A stretch of 64,000 nt of DNA from Mycolicibacter virginiensis. Lineage in GTDB: Bacteria; Actinomycetota; Actinomycetes; Mycobacteriales; Mycobacteriaceae. Both the position numbers and the translations under genes were made by a program. Position 1 is the stretch's first letter. Every line of letters starts with the position of its first letter. The notes under the pieces were generated by a model. The model saw only the letters and a program-made list of their open reading frames with translations, made no database searches and was not told the origin of the DNA. Below are positions 55,438-64,000 of the stretch, in pieces. The stretch spans positions 3,100,001 through 3,164,000 of the forward strand of contig NZ_CP092430.2 of assembly GCF_022374935.2 (NCBI RefSeq), given 5' to 3'.

Positions 55438-56151
55438 CTATCCGGTCGGGCAGGTGGCCGCTGCCTCACGCAGCACGTGGGCTGACGGCTGGTCCAGGCG
55501 CAGCGCGTAGCCCCGCAGAACCGCAATGTAGGCGATGGCGTACTGGCACGCGAACGATTTATTCGGCGGCATCCACTGCCCAGGACCCGCATCGCCCTTG
55601 TCCTGGTTGCCCTGACCGGCGACCGCCAGGAGGTTGGCAGGGTCGTTGGCGAAGCGCAATCGCTGCCGATACGGCCAGCTCGACGCGCCCATGTCCCAGG
55701 CGTAGGCCAGCGGCACGATGTGGTCGATCTGCACCGCCTCGCCGATCTTCGGGCCGCGGGTGAAGGCGACGACGGCGTTGGTGTAGGGGTCGTGCAGGGT
55801 GCCGGTGGCCACCGCGTTGGGGCAACGCTTGGTCGACACGTGCGTGATGTCCACCAGATCACGGTTGAGGATGTCGTCGCGGGTATCACAGCCGTTGTGC
55901 CCGCCCGGCGCGTCGTTGTCGTCGTCCCAGGCGTCGCCGAACACCGAACGGCGGTAGTCGTAGCGGTGGATACGGGCCGGAACCACGGTGATGCCGGCCA
56001 GGACATCGACGCCGGCCGCCACCGTGGGCATGCCGGCCTGCGCCGCCAGGGCACGACTGCGATGGCCCACGGCCGACACCGTCTGATAGGCCACGACGAC
56101 GGCCAGCACCGCAGCCACGGCCAGCCACACCAGGGTTTTACGACTGGTCAT
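55438..56151 (-). CDS. Membrane-anchored or secreted HNH-family (DUF1524-type) nuclease (Rv2972c orthologue)
   Basis: A 237-residue protein. The start MTSRKT at 56151 gives an N-terminal hydrophobic segment (TLVWLAVAAVLAVVVAYQTV) that is a signal peptide or anchor. The mature domain has the HNH-like motif VQIDHIVPLAYAW (Asp-His) and a downstream NLLAVAGQGNQDKG, the layout of DUF1524 proteins. The four or more Cys in the domain probably form disulfides, as expected for an exported protein. Its substrate is presumably extracellular nucleic acid, by family inference. The start overlaps the recG stop (56148-56151). Confidence 0.87.
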   Translation of the reverse strand: MTSRKTLVWLAVAAVLAVVVAYQTVSAVGHRSRALAAQAGMPTVAAGVDVLAGITVVPARIHRYDYRRSVFGDAWDDDNDAPGGHNGCDTRDDILNRDLVDITHVSTKRCPNAVATGTLHDPYTNAVVAFTRGPKIGEAVQIDHIVPLAYAWDMGASSWPYRQRLRFANDPANLLAVAGQGNQDKGDAGPGQWMPPNKSFACQYAIAYIAVLRGYALRLDQPSAHVLREAAATCPTG

Positions 56152-58376
56152 GATTTGTCCAGGTAGTCGATATCGGTGAAATGCGCGGCGAGCGTAGCCA
56201 ATCCGGGATCGTCCGGGTTGGCTTCCCAGGCCCGCATGCAGAATGCGCGGGCCGCCTCGATCACTTCGCCGTGGTCGGCCAGCGACAGCAGTTTGAGGCC
56301 GCCTCGCCAACCGGACTGGTTGCGGCCCAACACATCTCCCTCACCACGCTCGGCCAGATCCAGATCGGCCAAGACGAATCCGTCCAAGGTGCCCGCGACG
56401 GCCTTCAGGCGCTGCCCCGCCTTGGTCCCAGGACCGCTGGAGGTCACCAGCAGGCAGAGGCTGGCGTGCTCACCGCGGCCGATCCGGCCGCGAAGCTGGT
56501 GCAGCTGGCTGATACCGAACCAGTCGGCGTCGGCGATCAGCATGACGGTGGCATTGGGCACGTCGACACCGACCTCGATGACCGTGGTGCAGACCAGCAC
56601 GTCGACCGCACCGCTGCGGAACGCCGTCATCACCGCGTCCTTCTCGTCCCCGGTCAGCCGCCCGTGCATCAAGCCCAGCCGCAACCCCGACAGCGGCCCG
56701 GCACGCAGCTGATCGAATAACCCCACCGCGGTGGCCGAGGTTCGGCCACCCTCATCGGTTGAACCGGGTTTGCTCGGCTCATCGGTCTCGTCGATACGGG
56801 GCGCCACCACGTAGGCCTGTCGGCCGGCCGCCACCTCCTCGCGGATCCGCGCCCAAGCCCGATCCAGCCAGGTCGGCGTCTCCTTGACGAAGATCACCGA
56901 ACTCGCGATCGGCTGGCGGCCGCGGGGCAGCTCTCGCAACGTGGAGGTCTCCAGATCGCCGTATACGGTGAGCGCCACCGTGCGGGGAATCGGAGTGGCG
57001 GTCATCACCAGCAGGTGCGGTGTGATGCCGTCGGGGGCTTTGGCGCGCAACCGATCTCGCTGCTCAACACCGAATCGATGTTGTTCGTCGACGACCACCA
57101 TGCCCAGGTTGTGGAATTCGACCGCGTCGACCAGCAGGGCGTGAGTGCCCACGACGATGCCGGCCCGGCCGCTGGCGATCTCGGCGCGAGCCTGCTTCTT
57201 GGCGGCCGCGGACATCGAGCCGGTGAGCAGCGCCACCGCGGTGGCATCGTCGGCCCCGTCCAGCTGACCGCCGAGCGCCAGCGGCCCGAGCATGTCGCGT
57301 ATCGATCGGGCGTGTTGGGCAGCAAGGACTTCGGTGGGCGCCAACAGGGCGCACTGATAGCCGGCATCAACCAGCTGCAGCATCGCCAGCAGCGCGACGA
57401 TCGTCTTGCCCGAGCCGACCTCGCCCTGCAGCAGCCGATTCATCGGACGGCTGGCGGCCAGTTCGCCTTCGAACACCCCCAGCACGTCGCGTTGTCCGGC
57501 GGTCAGCTCGAACGGCAGCCGCCGCAACAGTTCTGCGACCATCCCGTTGTCGCGGCGCGGTGCCGGTGACCCGGATTCGGATAATTCACCGTTTCGACGC
57601 ATCGCCAGCGCCCATTGCAGACCGAACGCTTCGTCGACGGCCAGCCGAGCGCGGGCGCGATCGCGTTCGGCGGCATTCTCCGAGAGGTGGATCGCGCGCA
57701 GCGCTTCGTCTTCGCCGAGCAGATCCCGTTCGGTGCGCACCGCAGCCGGCAGGGGGTCCGGAACCGGATCGAGGACGTCGAGCACCTGCCGCACGCAGTT
57801 GAAGATGTCCCAGCTCTGCAGTTTCGCGGTCGCCGGGTAGATCGGGTAGCAGCTGCGCTCGAAGTCCGCCTGGTTGACCTGCCCGCTGACCTTCTGCGAT
57901 GCGTCGGCGATGTTGCGCAGCGAACTGCTGCCGAAGTTGCGTTCTTGCGCTGCACCATCGGCTTCCTTGAGCACCAGGAAGTCCGGATGGGTCAGCTGGA
58001 TCGCACCCCGAAACAGCTTGACCTCACCGGACAGCATCACCCGGGTCCCGGGGGTCAACCGCCAGCGCAGGCCCTTGGGGTTGAAAAACGTCGCGCTGAC
58101 CTTGTTGCGGCCGCTACCGACGGTGACAGCGAGGTATTTTCCGTTGCGCCGCTGCATGTCTTTGAGCACCGCTGAACTAATGGTGTCGACGATGGTGATG
58201 TGGTCGCCTTCGGCGGGGCGGCTGTCCGCCGCGCCGCGCACCCCGGTGCCTTCGACGTAGCTTCGCGGGTAGTGCCGCAACAGGTCTCCGACGGTGCGGA
58301 TGCCAAAGCATTCGTCGAGTTTGTCGGCGGCATCAGAGCCGACGATGAAATCCAGCCGATCGGCCGAGGTGACCAT
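56148..58376 (-). CDS. recG: ATP-dependent DNA helicase RecG
   Basis: A 742-residue helicase that remodels stalled forks and Holliday junctions. An N-terminal wedge/OB domain (1-260) is followed by helicase motifs: Walker A GEVGSGKT, the DEAD-like box DEQH in VVDEQHRFGV, TATPIPRT, then motif VI region HQLRGRIGRGEHAS and the TRG motif area. Full length compared with Rv2973c. It follows the FakA-like gene by 2 bp. Confidence 0.97.
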   Translation of the reverse strand: MVTSADRLDFIVGSDAADKLDECFGIRTVGDLLRHYPRSYVEGTGVRGAADSRPAEGDHITIVDTISSAVLKDMQRRNGKYLAVTVGSGRNKVSATFFNPKGLRWRLTPGTRVMLSGEVKLFRGAIQLTHPDFLVLKEADGAAQERNFGSSSLRNIADASQKVSGQVNQADFERSCYPIYPATAKLQSWDIFNCVRQVLDVLDPVPDPLPAAVRTERDLLGEDEALRAIHLSENAAERDRARARLAVDEAFGLQWALAMRRNGELSESGSPAPRRDNGMVAELLRRLPFELTAGQRDVLGVFEGELAASRPMNRLLQGEVGSGKTIVALLAMLQLVDAGYQCALLAPTEVLAAQHARSIRDMLGPLALGGQLDGADDATAVALLTGSMSAAAKKQARAEIASGRAGIVVGTHALLVDAVEFHNLGMVVVDEQHRFGVEQRDRLRAKAPDGITPHLLVMTATPIPRTVALTVYGDLETSTLRELPRGRQPIASSVIFVKETPTWLDRAWARIREEVAAGRQAYVVAPRIDETDEPSKPGSTDEGGRTSATAVGLFDQLRAGPLSGLRLGLMHGRLTGDEKDAVMTAFRSGAVDVLVCTTVIEVGVDVPNATVMLIADADWFGISQLHQLRGRIGRGEHASLCLLVTSSGPGTKAGQRLKAVAGTLDGFVLADLDLAERGEGDVLGRNQSGWRGGLKLLSLADHGEVIEAARAFCMRAWEANPDDPGLATLAAHFTDIDYLDKS

Positions 58377-58378
58377 CG

Positions 58379-60037
58379 TTACTCGACCCCGATCAGCAGC
58401 GCGTCCCCCCGGTGCCCGGTGAAGTAGGTCGCCAGTTCGGTTCCCGGGTGCTGGTCATGCACGTGCCGGGCCAAGACGTCCAGGACATCTTCTTCCAGCC
58501 CGTCGATGCCCGCCCCGAACAACACCGTCACCAGTTCACCGCCGGCCGCCAGCAGCAGGTCGATCAGGCCGATCGCCGCGGCGCCGACATTACGGGCCAC
58601 AATCAGCACCTCGTCACCGGCGATCCCCAGACCGTCACCGGGTCGGCAGGAACCGGCCCAGGTCAACGCCTGTTCGGTGGCGACCCGCACCGATCCAAGC
58701 CGGGTGCTGCCGGCAGCCCGGGCCATGGTGTAGCCGTCATCGACCACCGGACGGCCAGGATCGTGGACCGCCAACGCCGACAGCCCCTGCACCATCGAAC
58801 CGGTCGGCACCGGCACCACGTCGATTCCCCAGCCGATGGCCGCGGTACAGCCCGCCACCAGTTCCTCGGCGGCGACATAGCCGTTGGGCAGCAGCATCAC
58901 CTGCGCTGCGCCGGTGTCGACGACCGCCCGCAGCAGCTGCTGGGCGGTGACCATCATGACCGGCTCGGCGCTGTGCGGGTCGGGCCGCAGTACGCAGGCA
59001 CCTTCGGAGTCGAACAGCGCCCCGGCGCCGTCGCCGTCGACCACGGCCAGCACTGCACGCTCCCGAGCCCAGCTGCCCGGTGACGGGCCGGCGGCACCGG
59101 CCAGAGCCGAGATCTGGATGCGCCGCGGCCGGCCGAAGGCCAGGCCCGCTTCGACGGCGGCGCCGGCGTCATCGGTGTGCACGTGCACCGAATAGCCGCC
59201 GACCACCCCCGAAGTGGCGATGGCCACAGATTCACCGAGCTGATTCAGCCGCTCCCGCAGGGCTTCGGTGTCTTCGGGACTGCACTCGCCAAGCAGGTAC
59301 ATGACCTCGAACTGCGGCGCGGGAGCCTCGGTGCCGGCTTCCGGCGGCCGCGGGCACGGCGCGGGTTGGTAGACCGCCCGCACCGGAGCCTGCCCGGTGA
59401 TCGTCGATCGCAGCGCGTCGAGCAGCACCAGCAGGCCACGCCCGCCCGCGTCGACCACCCCGGCCTCGGCGAGCACGTCGAGCTGCGCGGTGGTCGCCTC
59501 CAGTGCCTGAGCGGCCGCGTCGGTACCGGCCACCAGCGCCGGGCCCAACTCGGCTCCGTCGGCCGCGCACCGTTCGACGGCCGCAGCGGCAGCCTGCAAC
59601 ACCGACACGATGGTGCCCGGGACCTCGCGGCCGCCCATCGAGGTGACCACCAGCTCGACCCCGTGCCGCAGGCCGGCGCCGAGCAGGGCGGAGTCGATGA
59701 CGCTGACCGCGGTATCAGGGGTGTTGGGGGCCGTCACGTCGGCCAGGCCGCGCAGGATCTGCGACAGGATCACCCCGGAGTTGCCGCGTGCACCGTGCAG
59801 CGCCCCGGATGACAGGGCGGCCGCGACCCGGCCCACCTCGCCCGAGGCGGCCTCGGTGTTGGCCTCGGCCAGGGCCGAACGCATGGTGAACAGCATGTTT
59901 GTCCCGGTGTCGGAATCGGCGACCGGGAAGACGTTGAGCTGGTTGATCTCGTCGGTGTGGGTGATCAGGTCACCGACGGCGGTGTGCGCCCAGTCCCGCA
60001 AGGTCGCCGCATCCAGCCGACGATCGGGGTTGCCCAC
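58379..60037 (-). CDS. Fatty-acid kinase FakA-like / DAK2-domain protein
   Basis: A 552-residue protein. The N-terminal DhaL-type kinase domain carries the Mg-ATP motif NVFPVADSDTGTN (Asp41, Asp43) and HGARGNSGVILSQIL. A middle and C-terminal FakA region (about 220-550) contains EVMYLLGE and LPNGYVAAEELVAG. FakA phosphorylates fatty acids bound to a FakB/DegV protein. In H37Rv this reading frame is annotated as two genes (Rv2975c and Rv2974c), whereas here it is continuous. A GTG at 60037 (MGNPDRR) is chosen because AGGAAGG is 9 nt upstream; other starts lie up to 13 codons earlier. recG follows 2 bp downstream. Confidence 0.9.
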   Translation of the reverse strand: MGNPDRRLDAATLRDWAHTAVGDLITHTDEINQLNVFPVADSDTGTNMLFTMRSALAEANTEAASGEVGRVAAALSSGALHGARGNSGVILSQILRGLADVTAPNTPDTAVSVIDSALLGAGLRHGVELVVTSMGGREVPGTIVSVLQAAAAAVERCAADGAELGPALVAGTDAAAQALEATTAQLDVLAEAGVVDAGGRGLLVLLDALRSTITGQAPVRAVYQPAPCPRPPEAGTEAPAPQFEVMYLLGECSPEDTEALRERLNQLGESVAIATSGVVGGYSVHVHTDDAGAAVEAGLAFGRPRRIQISALAGAAGPSPGSWARERAVLAVVDGDGAGALFDSEGACVLRPDPHSAEPVMMVTAQQLLRAVVDTGAAQVMLLPNGYVAAEELVAGCTAAIGWGIDVVPVPTGSMVQGLSALAVHDPGRPVVDDGYTMARAAGSTRLGSVRVATEQALTWAGSCRPGDGLGIAGDEVLIVARNVGAAAIGLIDLLLAAGGELVTVLFGAGIDGLEEDVLDVLARHVHDQHPGTELATYFTGHRGDALLIGVE

Positions 60038-60230
60038 CTGCACCCACCTTCCTGCCGCCACCTCCGGTGGCCGCAAGCCTAATCACTCCGGGCGACAGCA
60101 CAGGTCACGTCCGTCCAGCCGGGATGGGGCGTTTTGGTGGTTGCCCCGCCGGGCGGGTATCCTGATCAGGTTGTCGGGCCACCCGCTGAGGTCGTTGGCC
60201 CTCAAGCAGACGTTTTGAGGAGTGTCACAT

Positions 60231-60422
60231 ATGGCTGCCGTGTGCGATATCTGCGGAAAGGGCCCCGGCTTCGGTAAGTCGGTATCCCACTCGCACCGTC
60301 GGACCAGCCGTCGGTGGGACCCGAACATTCAGGTTGTGCACGCCGCGCGTCCCGGCGGCAACAAGCAGCGCCTGAACGCCTGCACCTCGTGCATCAAGGC
60401 GGGCAAGGTCGTCCGCGGCTAA
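60231..60422 (+). CDS. rpmB: 50S ribosomal protein L28, zinc-ribbon (C+) form
   Basis: A 63-residue L28. The start [10 protein letters not shown] has GAGG and a GTG-rich spacer upstream. Two CxxC pairs (Cys5/Cys8 and Cys51/Cys54) form a zinc ribbon, that is, the C+ type, not the zinc-independent paralogue that mycobacteria use in zinc starvation. It is a single-gene unit, divergent from the fakA-like gene (about 190 bp between starts, no other feature seen) and convergent with ung across a hairpin. Confidence 0.97.
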   Translation: MAAVCDICGKGPGFGKSVSHSHRRTSRRWDPNIQVVHAARPGGNKQRLNACTSCIKAGKVVRG

Positions 60423-60435
60423 GTCCGCTCTTTCT

Positions 60436-60469
60436 CGCCGAGTGCAGGGACACCCCTGCCTCCTCGGCG
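60436..60469. terminator. Hairpin terminator between rpmB and ung
   Basis: CGCCGAG (60436-60442) pairs with CTCGGCG (60463-60469) and GCAGGG (60444-60449) with CCCTGC (60454-60459), giving a 13-bp stem with a small bulge and a 4-nt loop. It lies 14 bp after the rpmB stop and 24 bp from the ung stop, with no U-tract. A bidirectional terminator is likely. Confidence 0.7.
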
Positions 60470-60493
60470 ATGTGCGCGACCCGCTGAACCGCG

Positions 60494-61174
60494 CTACTCC
60501 AGTCGCCAGTCGATCGGCTCGGCTCCCATCTGCGCCAGCAACTCGTTGGCGCGGCTGAACGGCCGCGATCCGAAGAACCCGCGCGACGCCGACAGTGGTG
60601 ACGGGTGCGGTGATTCGATCGCGACGCAGCGATCCGACAGCATCGGCTTGAGCGTCCCGGCGTCGCGTCCCCACAGGATCGCCACCATCGGCTGACTGCG
60701 TGCCACCAAAGCGCGGATCGCACATTCGGTGACGGCCTCCCAACCCTTGCCGCGATGTGACGCAGGCGTGCCCGGTCGCACGGTGAGCACCCTGTTGAGC
60801 AGCAGCACACCCCGTTGCGCCCACGCGGACAGATCGCCGTTGGACGGCTTGGGGTAGCCCAGATCCGCGGTGTATTCGGTGAAGATGTTCTCCAGACTGC
60901 GCGGCAGCGGCCGAACATCCGGCGCGACCGAGAAGCTCAGGCCTACCGGGTGGCCGGGCGTCGGGTACGGGTCCTGTCCGACGATCAACACCCTGACGTT
61001 GTCGAACGGAAACGTGAAGGCACGCAAGATGTTCTGCCCTTCGGGCAGATAGCCGTGACCGGCCGTCGTCTCCTCGCGCAGAAACTGCCCCAGTGCGGCG
61101 ACGTGATCGGTTACCGGTGCCAGCGCAGTGGCCCAACCGCTTTCGACAAGTTCAGGAAGTGGACGAGCAGTCAT
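60494..61174 (-). CDS. ung: Uracil-DNA glycosylase
   Basis: A 226-residue family-1 UDG. The water-activating motif GQDPYP (66-71, Asp68) and the DNA-intercalation loop HPSPLSA with the catalytic His are intact, and [12 protein letters not shown] is the conserved core. It removes uracil arising from cytosine deamination. It follows thiL by 6 bp. Confidence 0.97.
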   Translation of the reverse strand: MTARPLPELVESGWATALAPVTDHVAALGQFLREETTAGHGYLPEGQNILRAFTFPFDNVRVLIVGQDPYPTPGHPVGLSFSVAPDVRPLPRSLENIFTEYTADLGYPKPSNGDLSAWAQRGVLLLNRVLTVRPGTPASHRGKGWEAVTECAIRALVARSQPMVAILWGRDAGTLKPMLSDRCVAIESPHPSPLSASRGFFGSRPFSRANELLAQMGAEPIDWRLE

Positions 61175-61180
61175 GGTGTC

Positions 61181-62158
61181 TCAACGTAATGGGGCGCTGG
61201 AATCAAACGACTGCCAGCCCGTCTCCCCGTCCCACACCGCTCCGTCGACCAGCACGCCCGCCGGCCCGGGCAGCACCTGTCCGATGGCCCGCCAACCGGG
61301 CGGCAACTCTCCGGGAAACGCGGCGACCAGAGCGTGGTCTTCTCCCCCGCCCAGAATCCACGACCACGCGTCGGCGCCGACCGCAGCGGCCGCAGGCGCC
61401 AAGGCTCGATAATCGGCCGCCAGCGCCGCCGTGGACACCTCCAATGTCGTCTGCGAGGCGGCGGCCAGGTGCCCCAGATCGGCGATCAGGCCATCGGAGA
61501 CATCGGTCATCGCCTGGGCGCCGGCGTCGGCGGCCGCGGCGCCCTGCCCGTACGGCGGCTCCGGGACCAGGTGGCGACGCCTGAGCTCTGCGAATTCCGT
61601 TGCGTCCAGGCCGTCTGCCCACAGTCGCAGCCCGGCCGCCGAACGGCCCAGCGCTCCAGCCACCGCCAGAGTCGCCCCGGGCCGCGCCCCCGACCGCAGC
61701 ACCGCGGCCCGGCCGGCCAGATCCCCCAGCACCGTCACCGACACCACCCAGCGGTCGGCCTGCACCAGATCGCCGCCGACCACACCGGCACCCAGGCGCT
61801 CCGCCTCGGCCCACATCCCGTCGGCCAGTGCGGCGGCATCAGCGGCAAAGGTGTGCGCCGGAGCACCGAAGCCGACCACGAACGCGGTGGGGCGCGCGCC
61901 CATCGCCTCGATATCGGCGGCGTTCTGCGCGATCGCCTTGCGCCCGACCTGCTGCGGGGTCGACCAATCCAGCCGGAAATGGCGGCCTTCGACCAGCATG
62001 TCGGTGGAAATCGCCACTCGGCCGTCGGCGCAGCGCACCACCGCTGCATCGTCGCCGGGACCCAGCTGGGTGGTGTCGGGCTGACGTCGCCCGGCCACCA
62101 GCCGGTCGATCATGGGAAACTCTCCAAGCTGACCCAGCGTGGGCTCGTTACCGCGCAC
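61181..62158 (-). CDS. thiL: Thiamine-monophosphate kinase
   Basis: A 325-residue kinase forming thiamine pyrophosphate, with the AIR-synthase-like fold. LGPGDDAAVV and STDMLVEGRHF bind Mg-ATP, VVGGDLVQADRW and MTDVSDGLIADLGHLA complete the site. The GTG at 62158 (VRGNEPTLGQLGEF) fits the approximately 333-residue family; the longer in-frame reading overlaps the divergent DUF3515 gene. The gap to that gene is only 39 bp. I see no TPP riboswitch. Confidence 0.94.
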   Translation of the reverse strand: MRGNEPTLGQLGEFPMIDRLVAGRRQPDTTQLGPGDDAAVVRCADGRVAISTDMLVEGRHFRLDWSTPQQVGRKAIAQNAADIEAMGARPTAFVVGFGAPAHTFAADAAALADGMWAEAERLGAGVVGGDLVQADRWVVSVTVLGDLAGRAAVLRSGARPGATLAVAGALGRSAAGLRLWADGLDATEFAELRRRHLVPEPPYGQGAAAADAGAQAMTDVSDGLIADLGHLAAASQTTLEVSTAALAADYRALAPAAAAVGADAWSWILGGGEDHALVAAFPGELPPGWRAIGQVLPGPAGVLVDGAVWDGETGWQSFDSSAPLR

Positions 62159-62197
62159 AGCCTGGAGTGTAGGTGTGATCAGAACGGTAGGCGGGGC

Positions 62198-62740
62198 TTG
62201 ACCACTGACAACGACGCGGACGGACCGCCGCGGCTCGCGCTGATCATCGCGCTGGTGGTCGCCGTCGCCGCGGTAGGCGCCGCGCTGACGGTCGCCGCGC
62301 AACACCACCCGGACAAGCGGCCGGCCGGACCGGTCCCGGTCGCGACGGTGCCTGCTCCACACGCCGACAGCGAAGACTGCCGTGCCCTGCTCGAGGCGCT
62401 ACCGGCTCAGCTGGGCGACTACCGGCGTGCCGAGCTCGCCGCACCCGCACCGCAAGGCGCGGCGGCCTGGACCGCCGATGACAGCGAGGCCGTGGTGCTG
62501 CGCTGTGGACTGGACCGGCCGGCCGACTTCGTGGTGGGCTCCCCCATCCAGGTGGTCGATCACGTGCAGTGGTTCGAAGTCCGCGAAGGCGACCGCGCCA
62601 CCTGGTATGTGGTGGACCGGACCGTCTATCTGGCGCTGACGCTGCCGCCGGGATCGGGCCCCACGCCGATCCAGGAGGTGTCGGATCTGATCGCCGACAC
62701 CGTTGCTGCCGTCCCGATCCGGCCGGGCCCACCGCGTTGA
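62198..62740 (+). CDS. DUF3515 membrane-anchored protein (Rv2980 orthologue)
   Basis: About 180 residues: a short acidic N-terminus, one membrane helix (LALIIALVVAVAAVGAAL, about 15-32), then an extracytoplasmic DUF3515 domain with two conserved Cys (DSEDCRALLEALPAQLGDY and VVLRCGLDRP) likely linked by a disulfide. A Trp-containing block (HVQWFEVREG, TWYVVDRTVYLAL) follows. The function is unknown; it sits between thiL and ddlA as in M. tuberculosis. The start is a TTG at 62198, the only plausible in-frame codon after the thiL promoter region, so its exact position is uncertain. Confidence 0.87.
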   Translation: MTTDNDADGPPRLALIIALVVAVAAVGAALTVAAQHHPDKRPAGPVPVATVPAPHADSEDCRALLEALPAQLGDYRRAELAAPAPQGAAAWTADDSEAVVLRCGLDRPADFVVGSPIQVVDHVQWFEVREGDRATWYVVDRTVYLALTLPPGSGPTPIQEVSDLIADTVAAVPIRPGPPR

Positions 62741-62746
62741 TCCTCA

Positions 62747-62808
62747 CGCCGAGCGTGTAACCACCGCGAAATTCGGGCAGATTTTTCGCGCTGAGTGCAC
62801 ATTCGGCG
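62747..62808. terminator. Nested hairpin between convergent DUF3515 and ddlA
   Basis: An inner perfect inverted repeat CGCGAAA (62765-62771)/TTTCGCG (62784-62790) lies within imperfect outer arms (62747-62759 and 62796-62808, both ends CGCCGA/TCGGCG). It lies between the two stop codons and probably terminates both genes. Confidence 0.65.
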
Positions 62809-62824
62809 CGCTACCCGAGGCAGC

Positions 62825-63937
<1,113 letters not shown>

Positions 63938-63972
63938 ACGCCAGAGGGTACCGGCCGACCCGCAGCGGGCGC

Positions 63973-64000
63973 CTACTCCGGTTTGGTGCGACGTCCCAGC
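63973..64000 (-). CDS. C-terminal end of a gene beyond the window, probably gpsA
   Basis: The reverse strand from the right edge reads LGRRTKPE then stop (63973-63975), a short basic tail typical of mycobacterial NAD(P)H-dependent glycerol-3-phosphate dehydrogenase. In M. tuberculosis gpdA2 (Rv2982c) lies immediately upstream of ddlA on the same strand. Only 8 codons are visible, so the call rests on gene order. Confidence 0.4.

Noticed and set aside
54966..56054. 362-codon minus-strand ORF
   Set aside because: It is an alternative frame across the GNAT and HNH genes, both of which have clear domains in their own frames.
60471..60493. Another copy of the GC-rich core repeat near ung
   Set aside because: Only GCGACCCGCT matches; the remainder differs and the resemblance is too short.
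62159..62197. TPP riboswitch upstream of thiL
   Set aside because: The 39-bp gap is far too short and lacks the conserved thi-box segments.
61334..62197. N-terminal extension of the DUF3515 protein by 288 codons
   Set aside because: It is antisense to thiL, His/Gln/Arg-rich, and the membrane helix expected at the N-terminus lies just after 62198.

Overview
The window is high-GC DNA from a mycobacterium. Most of it follows the gene order of the Mycobacterium tuberculosis interval Rv2901c to Rv2982c: DUF2469-rnhB-lepB-rplS, lppW, trmD-rimM-KH-rpsP, dacB2, ffh, glnD-glnB-amt, ftsY-smc-acyP-osmC, mutM-rnc-DUF177-sepIVA, purU, coaD-rsmD-pca-VKOR-DsbA, lipN, an aldo-keto reductase, recG, a FakA-like gene, rpmB, ung, thiL, DUF3515 and ddlA. 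PE, PPE-SVP and PGRS genes suggest a lineage carrying the ESX-5-linked families. The PDIM/PGL lipid locus, which separates sepIVA (Rv2927c) from purU (Rv2964) in M. tuberculosis, is absent. The organism is therefore not a tuberculosis-complex member; I cannot name the species.

Layout. 1-3761: an SDR-FadE-esterase operon with a divergent AraC-type regulator. 3774-13642: housekeeping translation, secretion and cell-wall genes. 13643-16764: a PE/PPE pair plus a small secreted protein, between ffh and a glnD reduced to its N-terminal third. 16765-19481: amt-glnB-glnD. 19482-28186: an accessory block between amt and ftsY (secreted PGRS protein, PE-PPE-domain hydrolase, SDR, Nudix, SpoIIAA-like protein, GntR regulator with a methyltransferase, GH6 glycosidase). 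28187-33810: ftsY-smc-acyP-osmC. 33811-37318: a second accessory block (SnoaL-like, LuxR, DJ-1 and PIG-L proteins). 37339-41383: mutM-rnc-DUF177-sepIVA and purU. 41424-46077: an operon of two DUF1989 (urea-carboxylase-associated) proteins and a carboxyltransferase lacking biotin carboxylase and biotin-carrier parts, controlled by a divergent TetR regulator. 46089-64000: coaD to ddlA, with the C-terminal end of a probable gpsA at the edge.

The most notable observations are the truncated glnD beside an amt whose reading frame runs 95 bp into glnB; the carboxyltransferase/DUF1989 operon; a signal-peptide PGRS protein with no PE domain next to a Chp-type PE-PPE hydrolase; a PE protein carrying a PPE-SVP-like C-terminus; three regulator genes each with a visible candidate operator (21-bp-spaced direct repeats for AraC, perfect palindromes for GntR and TetR); and two classes of intergenic repeat (a GC-rich core found at three loci, and long palindromes between convergent genes).

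Functions are inferred from motifs and remembered family members; no database search was run.
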